Shown piece by piece: positions 1 to 4,824 of a stretch of 13,194 nt of DNA (the stretch's first letter is position 1; every line of letters begins with the position of its first letter). The notes beneath the pieces were generated by a model that made no database searches, was not told the origin of the DNA, and saw only the letters and a program-made list of their open reading frames with translations. The stretch comes from JAKEGN01 sp964465665 (lineage in GTDB: Bacteria > Pseudomonadota > Gammaproteobacteria > Steroidobacterales > Woeseiaceae). Position numbers and translations under genes: made by a program. The stretch lies in assembly GCA_964465665.1 (NCBI GenBank), contig CAYXKM010000023.1:1-13194 (forward strand). Reading direction: 5' to 3'.

Positions 1-567
1 GCGATTCAGCACACGGCCGTCATCCCGATAGCCGGCGACCAGGTTACGAATGACATTGCGGTGTCCATGCGCACGCCGACGCAGTATGCCGAAGAGATAA
101 AGATCAAGTATGCGTGCGCGCTTTCACAGTTGGCGAACCCCGACGAGACGATCGAAGTGCCAAGCGTCGGCGAGCGGCCACCGCGACGGCTTGCGCGGCA
201 GACTCTGGCGGAGATCGTCGAACCGCGATTCGAAGAGCTGTTCAGCCTGATTCGCGATGAATTACGCCGCAGCGGATTCGAAGAGCTGATTGCTGCAGGA
301 ATCGTCATTACCGGCGGCAGCGCGAAGATGGAAGGTGCGGTGGAGCTTGCCGAAGAAGTTTTTCATATGCCGGTACGTCTCGGCTCGCCACAGTATGTGG
401 ACGGACTGTCGGATGTCGTGCGAAACCCGATCCACGCGACCGGCGTCGGGCTGCTGCTGTACGGGTACGAGAACATGACGCGGAGGAATCGCCGTGGCAC
501 GCCGGTCGGCGGCAACATCGTCGACGTCTGGCAAAGAATGCGATCGTGGTTTCAGGGACAGTTTTAG
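1..567 (+). CDS. ftsA: Cell division protein FtsA, C-terminal part (5' end outside window)
   Basis: FtsA is the actin-like ATPase that ties FtsZ filaments to the inner membrane and recruits later divisome proteins. The reading frame is open from the first base; 188 residues are visible, under half of the usual ~410-420. The fragment opens with the IPIAGDQVTNDIAV segment, followed by RTPTQYAEEIK and a cysteine-containing YACAL stretch, all typical of FtsA. Further on, GIVITGGSAKMEG is the conserved glycine-rich nucleotide-binding loop of the actin fold. The last 15 residues (VDVWQRMRSWFQGQF) form the expected amphipathic membrane-targeting helix, so the 3' end is intact. ftsZ follows after 86 bases on the same strand, as in most dcw clusters. 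Identification is secure; only the N-terminal half is missing because of the window edge. An internal GTG at position 61 is not the start. Confidence 0.97.
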   Translation, partial: AIQHTAVIPIAGDQVTNDIAVSMRTPTQYAEEIKIKYACALSQLANPDETIEVPSVGERPPRRLARQTLAEIVEPRFEELFSLIRDELRRSGFEELIAAGIVITGGSAKMEGAVELAEEVFHMPVRLGSPQYVDGLSDVVRNPIHATGVGLLLYGYENMTRRNRRGTPVGGNIVDVWQRMRSWFQGQF

Positions 568-575
568 GAAAGTGC

Positions 576-593
576 TCTCGGGGCAACCCGGGG
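576..593 (+). other. GNRA-capped hairpin in the ftsA-ftsZ gap
   Basis: CTCGGG at 577-582 pairs with CCCGGG at 587-592 (one G-U wobble) around a GCAA tetraloop, giving a compact RNA hairpin nine bases after the ftsA stop. It is not followed by a T-run, so it is not a good intrinsic terminator. It may be an mRNA stability or processing element between ftsA and ftsZ. Downstream, TAGAAT at 616-621 resembles a -10 box, but the best upstream partner (TTGTGT, 595-600) leaves only a 15-base spacer, so a local ftsZ promoter is only a weak possibility. Confidence 0.45.
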
Positions 594-653
594 ATTGTGT
601 TTAACGAGTGAGTTCTAGAATCAATATCAGGGAATCTGAGCGGAGGAATCTCA

Positions 654-1796
654 ATGTTCGAGTTAATGGATGCGCATAGCCAAAGCGCTGTCATAAAGGT
701 GATAGGAATCGGCGGCGGCGGCGGCAACGCAGTCGCTCATATGGTCAATTCCGGTATTGAAGGAGTCGACTTCATTTGTGCAAATACCGATGCGCAGGCA
801 TTGAACAGCGCGCGAGTCCGGACGGCGCTGCAAATCGGCTGCAATATTACCAAGGGTCTCGGTGCAGGCGCGGACCCGGACGTCGGGCGCCAGGCTGCGA
901 TGGAAGATCGCGACAGGATTCAGGAAGTCATCGAAGGTGCGGACATGCTGTTCGTCACGGCAGGCATGGGCGGCGGAACCGGCACCGGCGCGACACCGAT
1001 CGTTGCACAGGTCGCGAAGGAATTGGGAATTCTTACGGTTGCTGTTGTGACTAAACCGTTTCTCATGGAAGGCCGCAAGCGGATGGCAATCGCCGAACAC
1101 GGTATATCCGAACTCGGCAAGTATGTCGATTCTCTGATCACAATTCCGAACGAGAAGCTGTTGCAAGTTCTGGGTGGCGAAACAACCTTGCTCGATGCGT
1201 TTCGTGCCGCCAACCAGGTATTGCAGGGAGCGGTGCAGGGCATAGCCGAACTGATCACTCGTCCCGGACTGATCAACGTCGATTTTGCCGACGTGCGCAC
1301 CGTGATGGCGAAAATGGGAATGGCGATGATGGGGTCCGGCGTCTCGTCCGGCGAGGGGCGTGCACGCGAAGCCGCTGAAGCGGCGATCTCCAGCCCGTTG
1401 CTAGAGGACATAAATCTTGCAGGCGCCAATGGCATCCTGGTCAATGTGACTGCCGGGATGGACCTGTCGATTGGCGAATTCCAGGAGGTCGGCAACACTA
1501 TCAAGGAATTTGCTGCAGATGATGCGACGGTTGTCATTGGCACGGTCATCGATCCGGACATGAAGGACAGCATTCGTGTCACAGTGGTTGCGACCGGGCT
1601 CGGCCAGCGCGCCGCACAAAGCGAGTCACCGATGCGTGTTGTGCGTCGGCAGCCGGAATCAATGGAGCCGAACTATGCGACTCTCGACAAGCCTACCGTG
1701 CAACGAAAGCGCGCTGTGGGCGACGGGCTCGAGGACGGCGGTCTGCGGGAGGAATTGCTGGACATCCCGGCGTTCCTGCGACGTCAGGCCGATTGA
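654..1796 (+). CDS. ftsZ: Cell division protein FtsZ (tubulin-like GTPase)
   Basis: FtsZ polymerises with GTP at mid-cell into the Z-ring that scaffolds the divisome. The 380-residue product is close to the E. coli length (383). Visible motifs: the N-terminal GIGGGGGNAV loop (residues 18-27), the tubulin signature GGGTGTG at 106-112, and the T7 catalytic loop NVDFADV at 208-214 with the two aspartates (210 and 213) that complete the GTPase site of the next subunit. A variable linker of about 50 residues leads to the C-terminal peptide LDIPAFLRRQAD, the docking tail for FtsA, ZipA and ZapD. The ATG start is supported by GGAGGA at 642-647, six bases upstream, and by the N-terminus aligning with the family. 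FtsA, and on the opposite strand the FtsZ-bundling protein ZapD, are also encoded in this window. No unusual substitution was seen in the active-site motifs. Confidence 0.99.
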   Translation: MFELMDAHSQSAVIKVIGIGGGGGNAVAHMVNSGIEGVDFICANTDAQALNSARVRTALQIGCNITKGLGAGADPDVGRQAAMEDRDRIQEVIEGADMLFVTAGMGGGTGTGATPIVAQVAKELGILTVAVVTKPFLMEGRKRMAIAEHGISELGKYVDSLITIPNEKLLQVLGGETTLLDAFRAANQVLQGAVQGIAELITRPGLINVDFADVRTVMAKMGMAMMGSGVSSGEGRAREAAEAAISSPLLEDINLAGANGILVNVTAGMDLSIGEFQEVGNTIKEFAADDATVVIGTVIDPDMKDSIRVTVVATGLGQRAAQSESPMRVVRRQPESMEPNYATLDKPTVQRKRAVGDGLEDGGLREELLDIPAFLRRQAD

Positions 1797-2105
1797 GGCG
1801 ACGATGCCGGCGCTGGCAAACTCACTCGGCCTGCGCCGACTTGCGTGACCGAACTCCACTCAGGAAACGGACCCGGCAGCAGGCCCTGGCAGGAGCTGCT
1901 GCTGGAGTCCAGGGACAGGAACGTGAAGCTCGGAAGCATGTCCATGCACTAGGTGGCGCGCGTACAATATGTTAGGCTTCCGCGCTAAATCGGCTGAGGT
2001 TGTTGCACTAAGCCGTTGATATATCGTAATGAGTCTTGGGCTTTCCTGCCTGCCGCCAGCAGCCTGATTCGGGCCGGCAGGGCAATCTGGATGAAAAGGC
2101 AGTCG
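1797..2105 (+). promoter_or_regulatory. ftsZ-lpxC intergenic leader with inverted repeats and a possible promoter
   Basis: This 309-base gap has no convincing gene; the short frames through it lack a ribosome site and conserved features. It contains GCAGCAG (1876-1882) pairing with CTGCTGC (1896-1902), overlapped by CCCTGG (1884-1889) pairing with CCAGGG (1909-1914), so two hairpins that would compete. A TACAAT hexamer at 1963-1968 is one base from the sigma-70 -10 consensus, but no good -35 lies 16-18 bases upstream, so an lpxC promoter here is tentative. A further repeat, CCTGCCG (2049-2055) with CGGCAGG (2075-2081), sits just before the lpxC Shine-Dalgarno. None of the stems is followed by a T-run, so no intrinsic terminator for ftsZ is evident. 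Confidence 0.4.
2049..2081 (+). other. 7-bp inverted repeat just upstream of the lpxC ribosome site
   Basis: CCTGCCG at 2049-2055 is perfectly complementary to CGGCAGG at 2075-2081, with a 19-base loop. The 3' arm ends 12 bases before the AAAAGG that serves as the lpxC Shine-Dalgarno (2094-2099). It could shape lpxC translation or mRNA stability; this is inference from position only. Confidence 0.35.
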
Positions 2106-3014
2106 ATGTTGCGACAGCGAACGATCAAAACGGCCATTCGAGCAACCGGCGTCGGCCTGCACTCCGGAAGAAAGGTCTACATGACGCTGCGGCCGGCTGC
2201 CGAAAATTCCGGGATCACTTTTCGACGCGTGGATCTCGATGTACCGGTCGACATTCCGGCGGATCCGCGTCTGGTCGGCGAGACGATGCTCGGCACGACC
2301 CTGATCAAGGACGGCGTCAAGGTTGCAACTGTCGAACACCTGATGTCGGCGTTGGCCGGACTCGGCATCGACAATCTCAATGTCGACCTTTCGGCACCTG
2401 AAGTGCCGATCATGGACGGTAGCGCGGGACCGTACATTTTTCTGCTGCAATCGGCTGGTATCGAGGAACAGAACGCAGCCAAGAAATTCATTCGCATTCG
2501 CAAGAAAATTCGTGTCGAAGACGGTGACAAATGGGCCGAGTTGACTCCGTTCAATGGCTTCAAGGTGAACTTTGAAATCTCATTCAATCACCCGGTCTTC
2601 AACAAGCTGAGCCGCCACGCATCGATCGATTTTTCATCGACTTCCTTTCTGAAGGAAGTCAGCCGTGCGCGAACCTTTTGTTTCCTCCGTGACGTCGAGA
2701 CACTTCGTGCACGCAACCTGACGCTCGGCGGCAGCATGGACAATGCAATCGTGCTCGACGACTACCGGATTCTCAACGAAGACGGCCTGCGCTATGCCAA
2801 CGAATTCGTGATTCACAAGATTCTGGATGCGATCGGCGATGTCTACCTGCTCGGACACAGCCTCATTGGCGAGTACTCGGCATTCAAGTCCGGCCACGAC
2901 CTCAACAACAAGCTGCTTCGCGCGCTGCTCGATAATCAGAGCGCCTGGGAGGAGGTCACTTACAAGGACCCGAACCGGGCACCGATCTCCTACGCGACCC
3001 CGGCATATGCGTGA
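2106..3014 (+). CDS. lpxC: UDP-3-O-acyl-N-acetylglucosamine deacetylase LpxC
   Basis: LpxC is the zinc amidase that removes the N-acetyl group from UDP-3-O-acyl-GlcNAc, the committed step of lipid A synthesis in the cytoplasm. With the ATG at 2106 the protein is 302 residues (E. coli 305) and begins MLRQRTIKTAIRATGVGLHSG, matching the family N-terminus; AAAAGG at 2094-2099 gives a ribosome site six bases upstream. An in-frame ATG at 2091 and a TTG at 2016 would add residues with no family counterpart. Metal and catalytic residues are in place: Glu77 and His78 in VEHLMSALAGLG, His237 and Asp241 in HKILDAIGD, and His264 in KSGHDLNN, each one position below E. coli numbering. The C-terminus (ISYATPAYA) lacks the enteric FtsH degradation signal. 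It follows ftsZ as in many dcw clusters and converges on dciA with a 22-base gap. Confidence 0.98.
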   Translation: MLRQRTIKTAIRATGVGLHSGRKVYMTLRPAAENSGITFRRVDLDVPVDIPADPRLVGETMLGTTLIKDGVKVATVEHLMSALAGLGIDNLNVDLSAPEVPIMDGSAGPYIFLLQSAGIEEQNAAKKFIRIRKKIRVEDGDKWAELTPFNGFKVNFEISFNHPVFNKLSRHASIDFSSTSFLKEVSRARTFCFLRDVETLRARNLTLGGSMDNAIVLDDYRILNEDGLRYANEFVIHKILDAIGDVYLLGHSLIGEYSAFKSGHDLNNKLLRALLDNQSAWEEVTYKDPNRAPISYATPAYA

Positions 3015-3017
3015 GCA

Positions 3018-3038
3018 AATTGGGGTCTGACCCCGGTT
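3018..3038. repeat. GGGGTCTGACCCC palindrome between convergent lpxC and dciA
   Basis: GGGGT (3022-3026) and ACCCC (3030-3034) form a perfect 5-bp stem with a CTG loop. In RNA the stem extends to 9 bp through two G-U and two A-U pairs (AAUU 3018-3021 with GGUU 3035-3038). It fills nearly all of the 22-base gap between the lpxC stop and the dciA stop, overlapping the last bases of dciA. Neither side has a real T-run (AATTTG on the - strand is the best), so intrinsic termination would be weak. The word resembles a short palindrome I recall as dispersed in many proteobacterial genomes, sometimes near IS200-like (REP-associated) transposases; that link is recollection and cannot be tested here. 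Confidence 0.55.
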
Positions 3039-3348
3039 AGGACCTCGGCTGATCTTTTGCAACTATTACTTTGCAGGCGCTGACGCTCGCGCCACTTTCT
3101 CTGGCTGCCGCCATCAACTTGTCGGCTTCGAAGCGCAATCGGGCCGCCCAGGACGGCGATTCGGCTACCAGTACCAACTCTCCGTCCGGCCGCAGATTGA
3201 CGCCCTTCAGTCGCGGCGCCATCGCCGGTTCCAGGGCCGCTTTGAGCACGCCCAACAGGCGTTCCATGCCGGCGGCCTTTTGTACCAGCTCCTCCAGCGG
3301 GCCACCCGTGGTCGACTTAAGTAAGCTTTCCAATTGGACAATAGTCAT
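3037..3348 (-). CDS. dciA: DUF721 / DciA-family protein, likely replicative helicase loader
   Basis: DciA proteins promote loading of the replicative helicase DnaB in bacteria lacking the phage-derived DnaC or DnaI loaders. This 103-residue product shows the DUF721 core: a helical N-terminal part (LEELVQKAAGMERLLGVLKAAL), then VNLRPDGELVLVAESPSWAARLRFEADKLMAA, where the SPSWAARLRF segment is the most characteristic. The protein is shorter than many family members, being little more than the core domain. The ATG start at 3348 has no recognisable Shine-Dalgarno, but no other start keeps the conserved region. Its place between lpxC and the M23 peptidase/secA pair matches Pseudomonas, where a DUF721 gene holds the same slot. 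It is transcribed convergent to lpxC and divergent from the peptidase. Family assignment is firm; the helicase-loading role follows from the family. Confidence 0.85.
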   Translation of the reverse strand: MTIVQLESLLKSTTGGPLEELVQKAAGMERLLGVLKAALEPAMAPRLKGVNLRPDGELVLVAESPSWAARLRFEADKLMAAARESGASVSACKVIVAKDQPRS

Positions 3349-3417
3349 AAAAATGTGACGGAGTTAGCGATTCCGGGGATTGCGGGTGACCGAAGTCAAC
3401 ATTCTGAAGCTCAATTC

Positions 3418-3446
3418 TTGTAAAAAAAAGCCGCGTTATGCATATT
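3418..3446 (+). promoter_or_regulatory. Possible sigma-70 promoter for the riboswitch/M23 transcript
   Basis: TTGTAA (3418-3423) and CATATT (3441-3446) lie 17 bases apart, each matching four of six consensus positions. Initiation would fall near 3452-3454, right at the inner part of the aptamer; the outer UGAUC/GAUCA pairing would then be only in the DNA. The two interpretations conflict, so the promoter may instead be upstream. Only suggestive. Confidence 0.3.
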
Positions 3447-3544
3447 GATCCCTCGACAAAGGCATACCCGCCGAAAGACGGGGACGCAAAACCACCGATC
3501 TAAGGGACTCCGGTCCTACGATAGCGGGGCTACCGAAATGATCA
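3446..3544 (+). promoter_or_regulatory. Cyclic di-GMP class I (GEMM-I) riboswitch aptamer
   Basis: The RNA matches the GEMM-I aptamer as I recall it from Vibrio cholerae Vc2. In order: AAAGGCAUACC (the G at 3462 aligns with ligand-contacting G20); a hairpin CCCGCC-GAAA-GACGGG with a GNRA tetraloop at 3473-3476; the invariant GACGCAAA tetraloop-receptor segment at 3483-3490, with A3489 aligning with the A47 that stacks between the ligand guanines; CACCGAUCUAAGG; a hairpin GGAC-UCCG-GUCC (3505-3516) with a UNCG-type loop; then AUAGCGGGGCUACCG (3521-3535), where C3533 aligns with C92 that pairs with the second guanine. The closing stem forms from UCG/CGA (3453-3455 with 3534-3536), reinforced by UGAUC/GAUCA (3446-3450 with 3540-3544). 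A G at the G20 position favours c-di-GMP over the cGAMP-type variants, which generally carry A there. The gene downstream is the M23 peptidase at 3660. Recognition is by eye, not by covariance search. Confidence 0.93.
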
Positions 3545-3603
3545 TCGACCGCCGTTCGATATTAATGAGAGAGCGCCCTGCGTGGCAGCTGGACGACCGG
3601 TTA

Positions 3604-3630
3604 ATGATAGTAATATCAATAACATATCAT
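3604..3630 (+). promoter_or_regulatory. Alternative hairpins in the leader after the riboswitch
   Basis: UGAUA (3605-3609) can pair with UAUCA (3614-3618) around a GUAA tetraloop, or AUGAUA (3604-3609) can pair with UAUCAU (3625-3630) across a 15-base loop. The two folds exclude each other. A smaller stem AUCGA/UCGAU (3544-3548 with 3556-3560) lies just after the aptamer and shares base 3544 with the aptamer closing stem. No T-run follows any stem, so this leader does not look like a transcription terminator switch. Confidence 0.4.
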
Positions 3631-3638
3631 CCGTTAAT

Positions 3639-3651
3639 CCCGCATCGGGGG
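3639..3651 (+). promoter_or_regulatory. Hairpin covering the M23 gene's Shine-Dalgarno
   Basis: CCCG (3639-3642) pairs with CGGG (3646-3649) around a CAU loop. The 3' arm includes part of GGGGG (3647-3651), the only plausible Shine-Dalgarno for the ATG at 3660 (eight bases away). Such a stem would hide the ribosome site, so the upstream riboswitch may act on translation. The stem is only 4 bp, so this is a hypothesis. Confidence 0.4.
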
Positions 3652-3659
3652 CGAACTCG

Positions 3660-4595
3660 ATGAACGTAGTCATCTTCGGCAAGGGCTTCGGTAGCACCCG
3701 GCAGCTTACCCTGTCCGGCATGTCCGTTACCGCCATCGGCGTCGCTTTCGCCGCTTGCCTTGGTGCTGCTGCGTTTGTCCTCGGCGCCTGGTATTCGGCG
3801 CAAAACGGTTCCGGTGTGCCGCATTCGGAGCTTGCCAGCCTGACCGAGGAGCTCTCGGCACAACAGGCGGCGATTGCAACGACCCGGCAGGAAACCGAAG
3901 ACACTCTGGATGCACTGGCGATCCGTATTGGCCAGATGAATGCCCGGGTCATCCGGCTGGACGCGCTCGGTCGGCGCATGACGGAAATGGCCAATCTCGA
4001 GGATGGCGAGTTCGATTTCGATTCCGACCCGGCACTCGGTGGTCCCGAGGAGCCCTACCCGACGACCGGTTCCGCGGTCGCCATACCTGACGTGCTTACT
4101 GCGATGCAGGATCTCAACCATCAACTCGAAGATCGCGAGGCGCAACTGGGTGTCCTGGAAAGCGTACTGTTGAACCAAAACTTGAGCGAACGGGTGCACC
4201 CGGCAGGCCGTCCGGTCAAGGCAGGTTGGATGTCATCATATTTCGGCCGCCGCACCGATCCATTCACCGGCAAACCTGCTAATCACACCGGCGTCGACTT
4301 CGCGGGGAAGGCAGGCGCAGAAGTGATTTCGGTTGCTGACGGCGTCGTTACCTGGTCCGCGAACCGCTATGGCTACGGGCAGATGGTCGAAATCAATCAT
4401 GGCAACGGCTACGCTACCCGCTATGCACACAATTCCGACAACCTCGTGGACGTCGGCGACGAGGTCAAGAAAGGGCAGACCGTGGCGCTAATGGGTGATA
4501 CCGGTCGCGCGACTGGCCCGAATCTCCATTTCGAAGTATTGAAAAACGGCACGCGCGTCAATCCCGTGCAATTCATCCGCCAGGGCGCCGACTAG
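3660..4595 (+). CDS. Membrane-anchored M23 (LytM-type) peptidoglycan peptidase
   Basis: The 311-residue product has a single N-terminal membrane segment (about residues 21-44), a coiled-coil-like region (about 55-110, and again 145-178), and a C-terminal M23 domain (about 188-305), so it is likely a periplasmic murein endopeptidase or a regulator held at the inner membrane. In the M23 domain the zinc motif H209-T-G-V-D213 and the RYAH257 histidine are present. In the final HxH motif the first histidine is Asn288 (GPNLHFEV), while the zinc-binding His290 remains. The ATG at 3660 is preferred over the upstream in-frame GTG at 3582 because MNVVIFGKG is followed directly by the membrane segment as in relatives, and GGGGG lies eight bases upstream. 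It sits between dciA and secA, as does PA4404 in Pseudomonas aeruginosa. A GEMM-I riboswitch precedes it by 115 bases, so expression is likely c-di-GMP dependent. Confidence 0.92.
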   Translation: MNVVIFGKGFGSTRQLTLSGMSVTAIGVAFAACLGAAAFVLGAWYSAQNGSGVPHSELASLTEELSAQQAAIATTRQETEDTLDALAIRIGQMNARVIRLDALGRRMTEMANLEDGEFDFDSDPALGGPEEPYPTTGSAVAIPDVLTAMQDLNHQLEDREAQLGVLESVLLNQNLSERVHPAGRPVKAGWMSSYFGRRTDPFTGKPANHTGVDFAGKAGAEVISVADGVVTWSANRYGYGQMVEINHGNGYATRYAHNSDNLVDVGDEVKKGQTVALMGDTGRATGPNLHFEVLKNGTRVNPVQFIRQGAD

Positions 4596-4654
4596 GCGAC
4601 GCGGCGGATTTTCCCCGGTTTCCTCGCTTTTCCGCAGTCCTGCTGATCAAGGTG

Positions 4655-4671
4655 GGCACGTCCATCGTGCC
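4655..4671 (+). other. Stem-loop downstream of the M23 gene
   Basis: GGCACG (4655-4660) pairs perfectly with CGTGCC (4666-4671) around TCCAT, extendable by two G-U pairs. There is no following T-run, so it is not a canonical terminator. It lies in the 229-base M23-secA gap, which contains no convincing gene and no secM-like leader peptide. Confidence 0.35.
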
Positions 4672-4732
4672 TGAGCCTTGTGAATCGCGGATGCCGCACC
4701 CACATCAGCGCTTCCGGTGTCCGCAAACAGTA

Positions 4733-4760
4733 GTGCAAATTCGGAACCAGTCCGTAAAAT
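4733..4760 (+). promoter_or_regulatory. Possible secA promoter
   Basis: TAAAAT at 4755-4760 is one base from the -10 consensus. GTGCAA (4733-4738), 16 bases upstream, is a weak -35 (three of six). Transcription would start near 4767 and give a leader of about 58 bases before the secA GTG. Confidence 0.35.
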
Positions 4761-4769
4761 ACCGGTCTT

Positions 4770-4800
4770 TGCGTGCGTCCTGCCGGGCGATCGGCACGCA
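4770..4800 (+). promoter_or_regulatory. Competing stem-loops in the secA leader
   Basis: TGCGTGC (4770-4776) is perfectly complementary to GCACGCA (4794-4800). Nested inside and overlapping it, TGCCG (4781-4785) pairs with CGGCA (4792-4796). Both cannot form fully at once. The structure ends 13 bases before the secA Shine-Dalgarno AGGAG (4814-4818), so it could influence translation initiation. No function is demonstrated by sequence alone. Confidence 0.4.
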
Positions 4801-4824
4801 GCCAATTCCAGCCAGGAGCCTTGA

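Noticed and set aside
577..600. ftsA-ftsZ hairpin as an intrinsic terminator
   Set aside because: The following bases (GATTGTGTTT) are not a T-tract, and termination here would cut off the essential downstream ftsZ.
1793..1975. 60-codon frame between ftsZ and lpxC
   Set aside because: No ribosome site, Arg-rich unstructured translation, and overlaps inverted repeats; not a plausible gene.
2016..2105. 30-codon N-terminal extension of LpxC from a TTG
   Set aside because: The added residues have no counterpart in LpxC, while ATG 2106 gives the family N-terminus and has AAAAGG upstream.
3421..3430. Run of eight A's (3422-3429), which is a T-run on the - strand and could be a terminator tail
   Set aside because: No GC-rich stem lies directly before the T-run on the - strand, and no gene would be terminated there since dciA starts further downstream.
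3445..3663. Open frame of 72 codons on the + strand through the dciA-M23 gap
   Set aside because: It lies over the GEMM-I aptamer, has no ribosome site, a composition dominated by Arg and no recognisable motif; the RNA structure explains the sequence.
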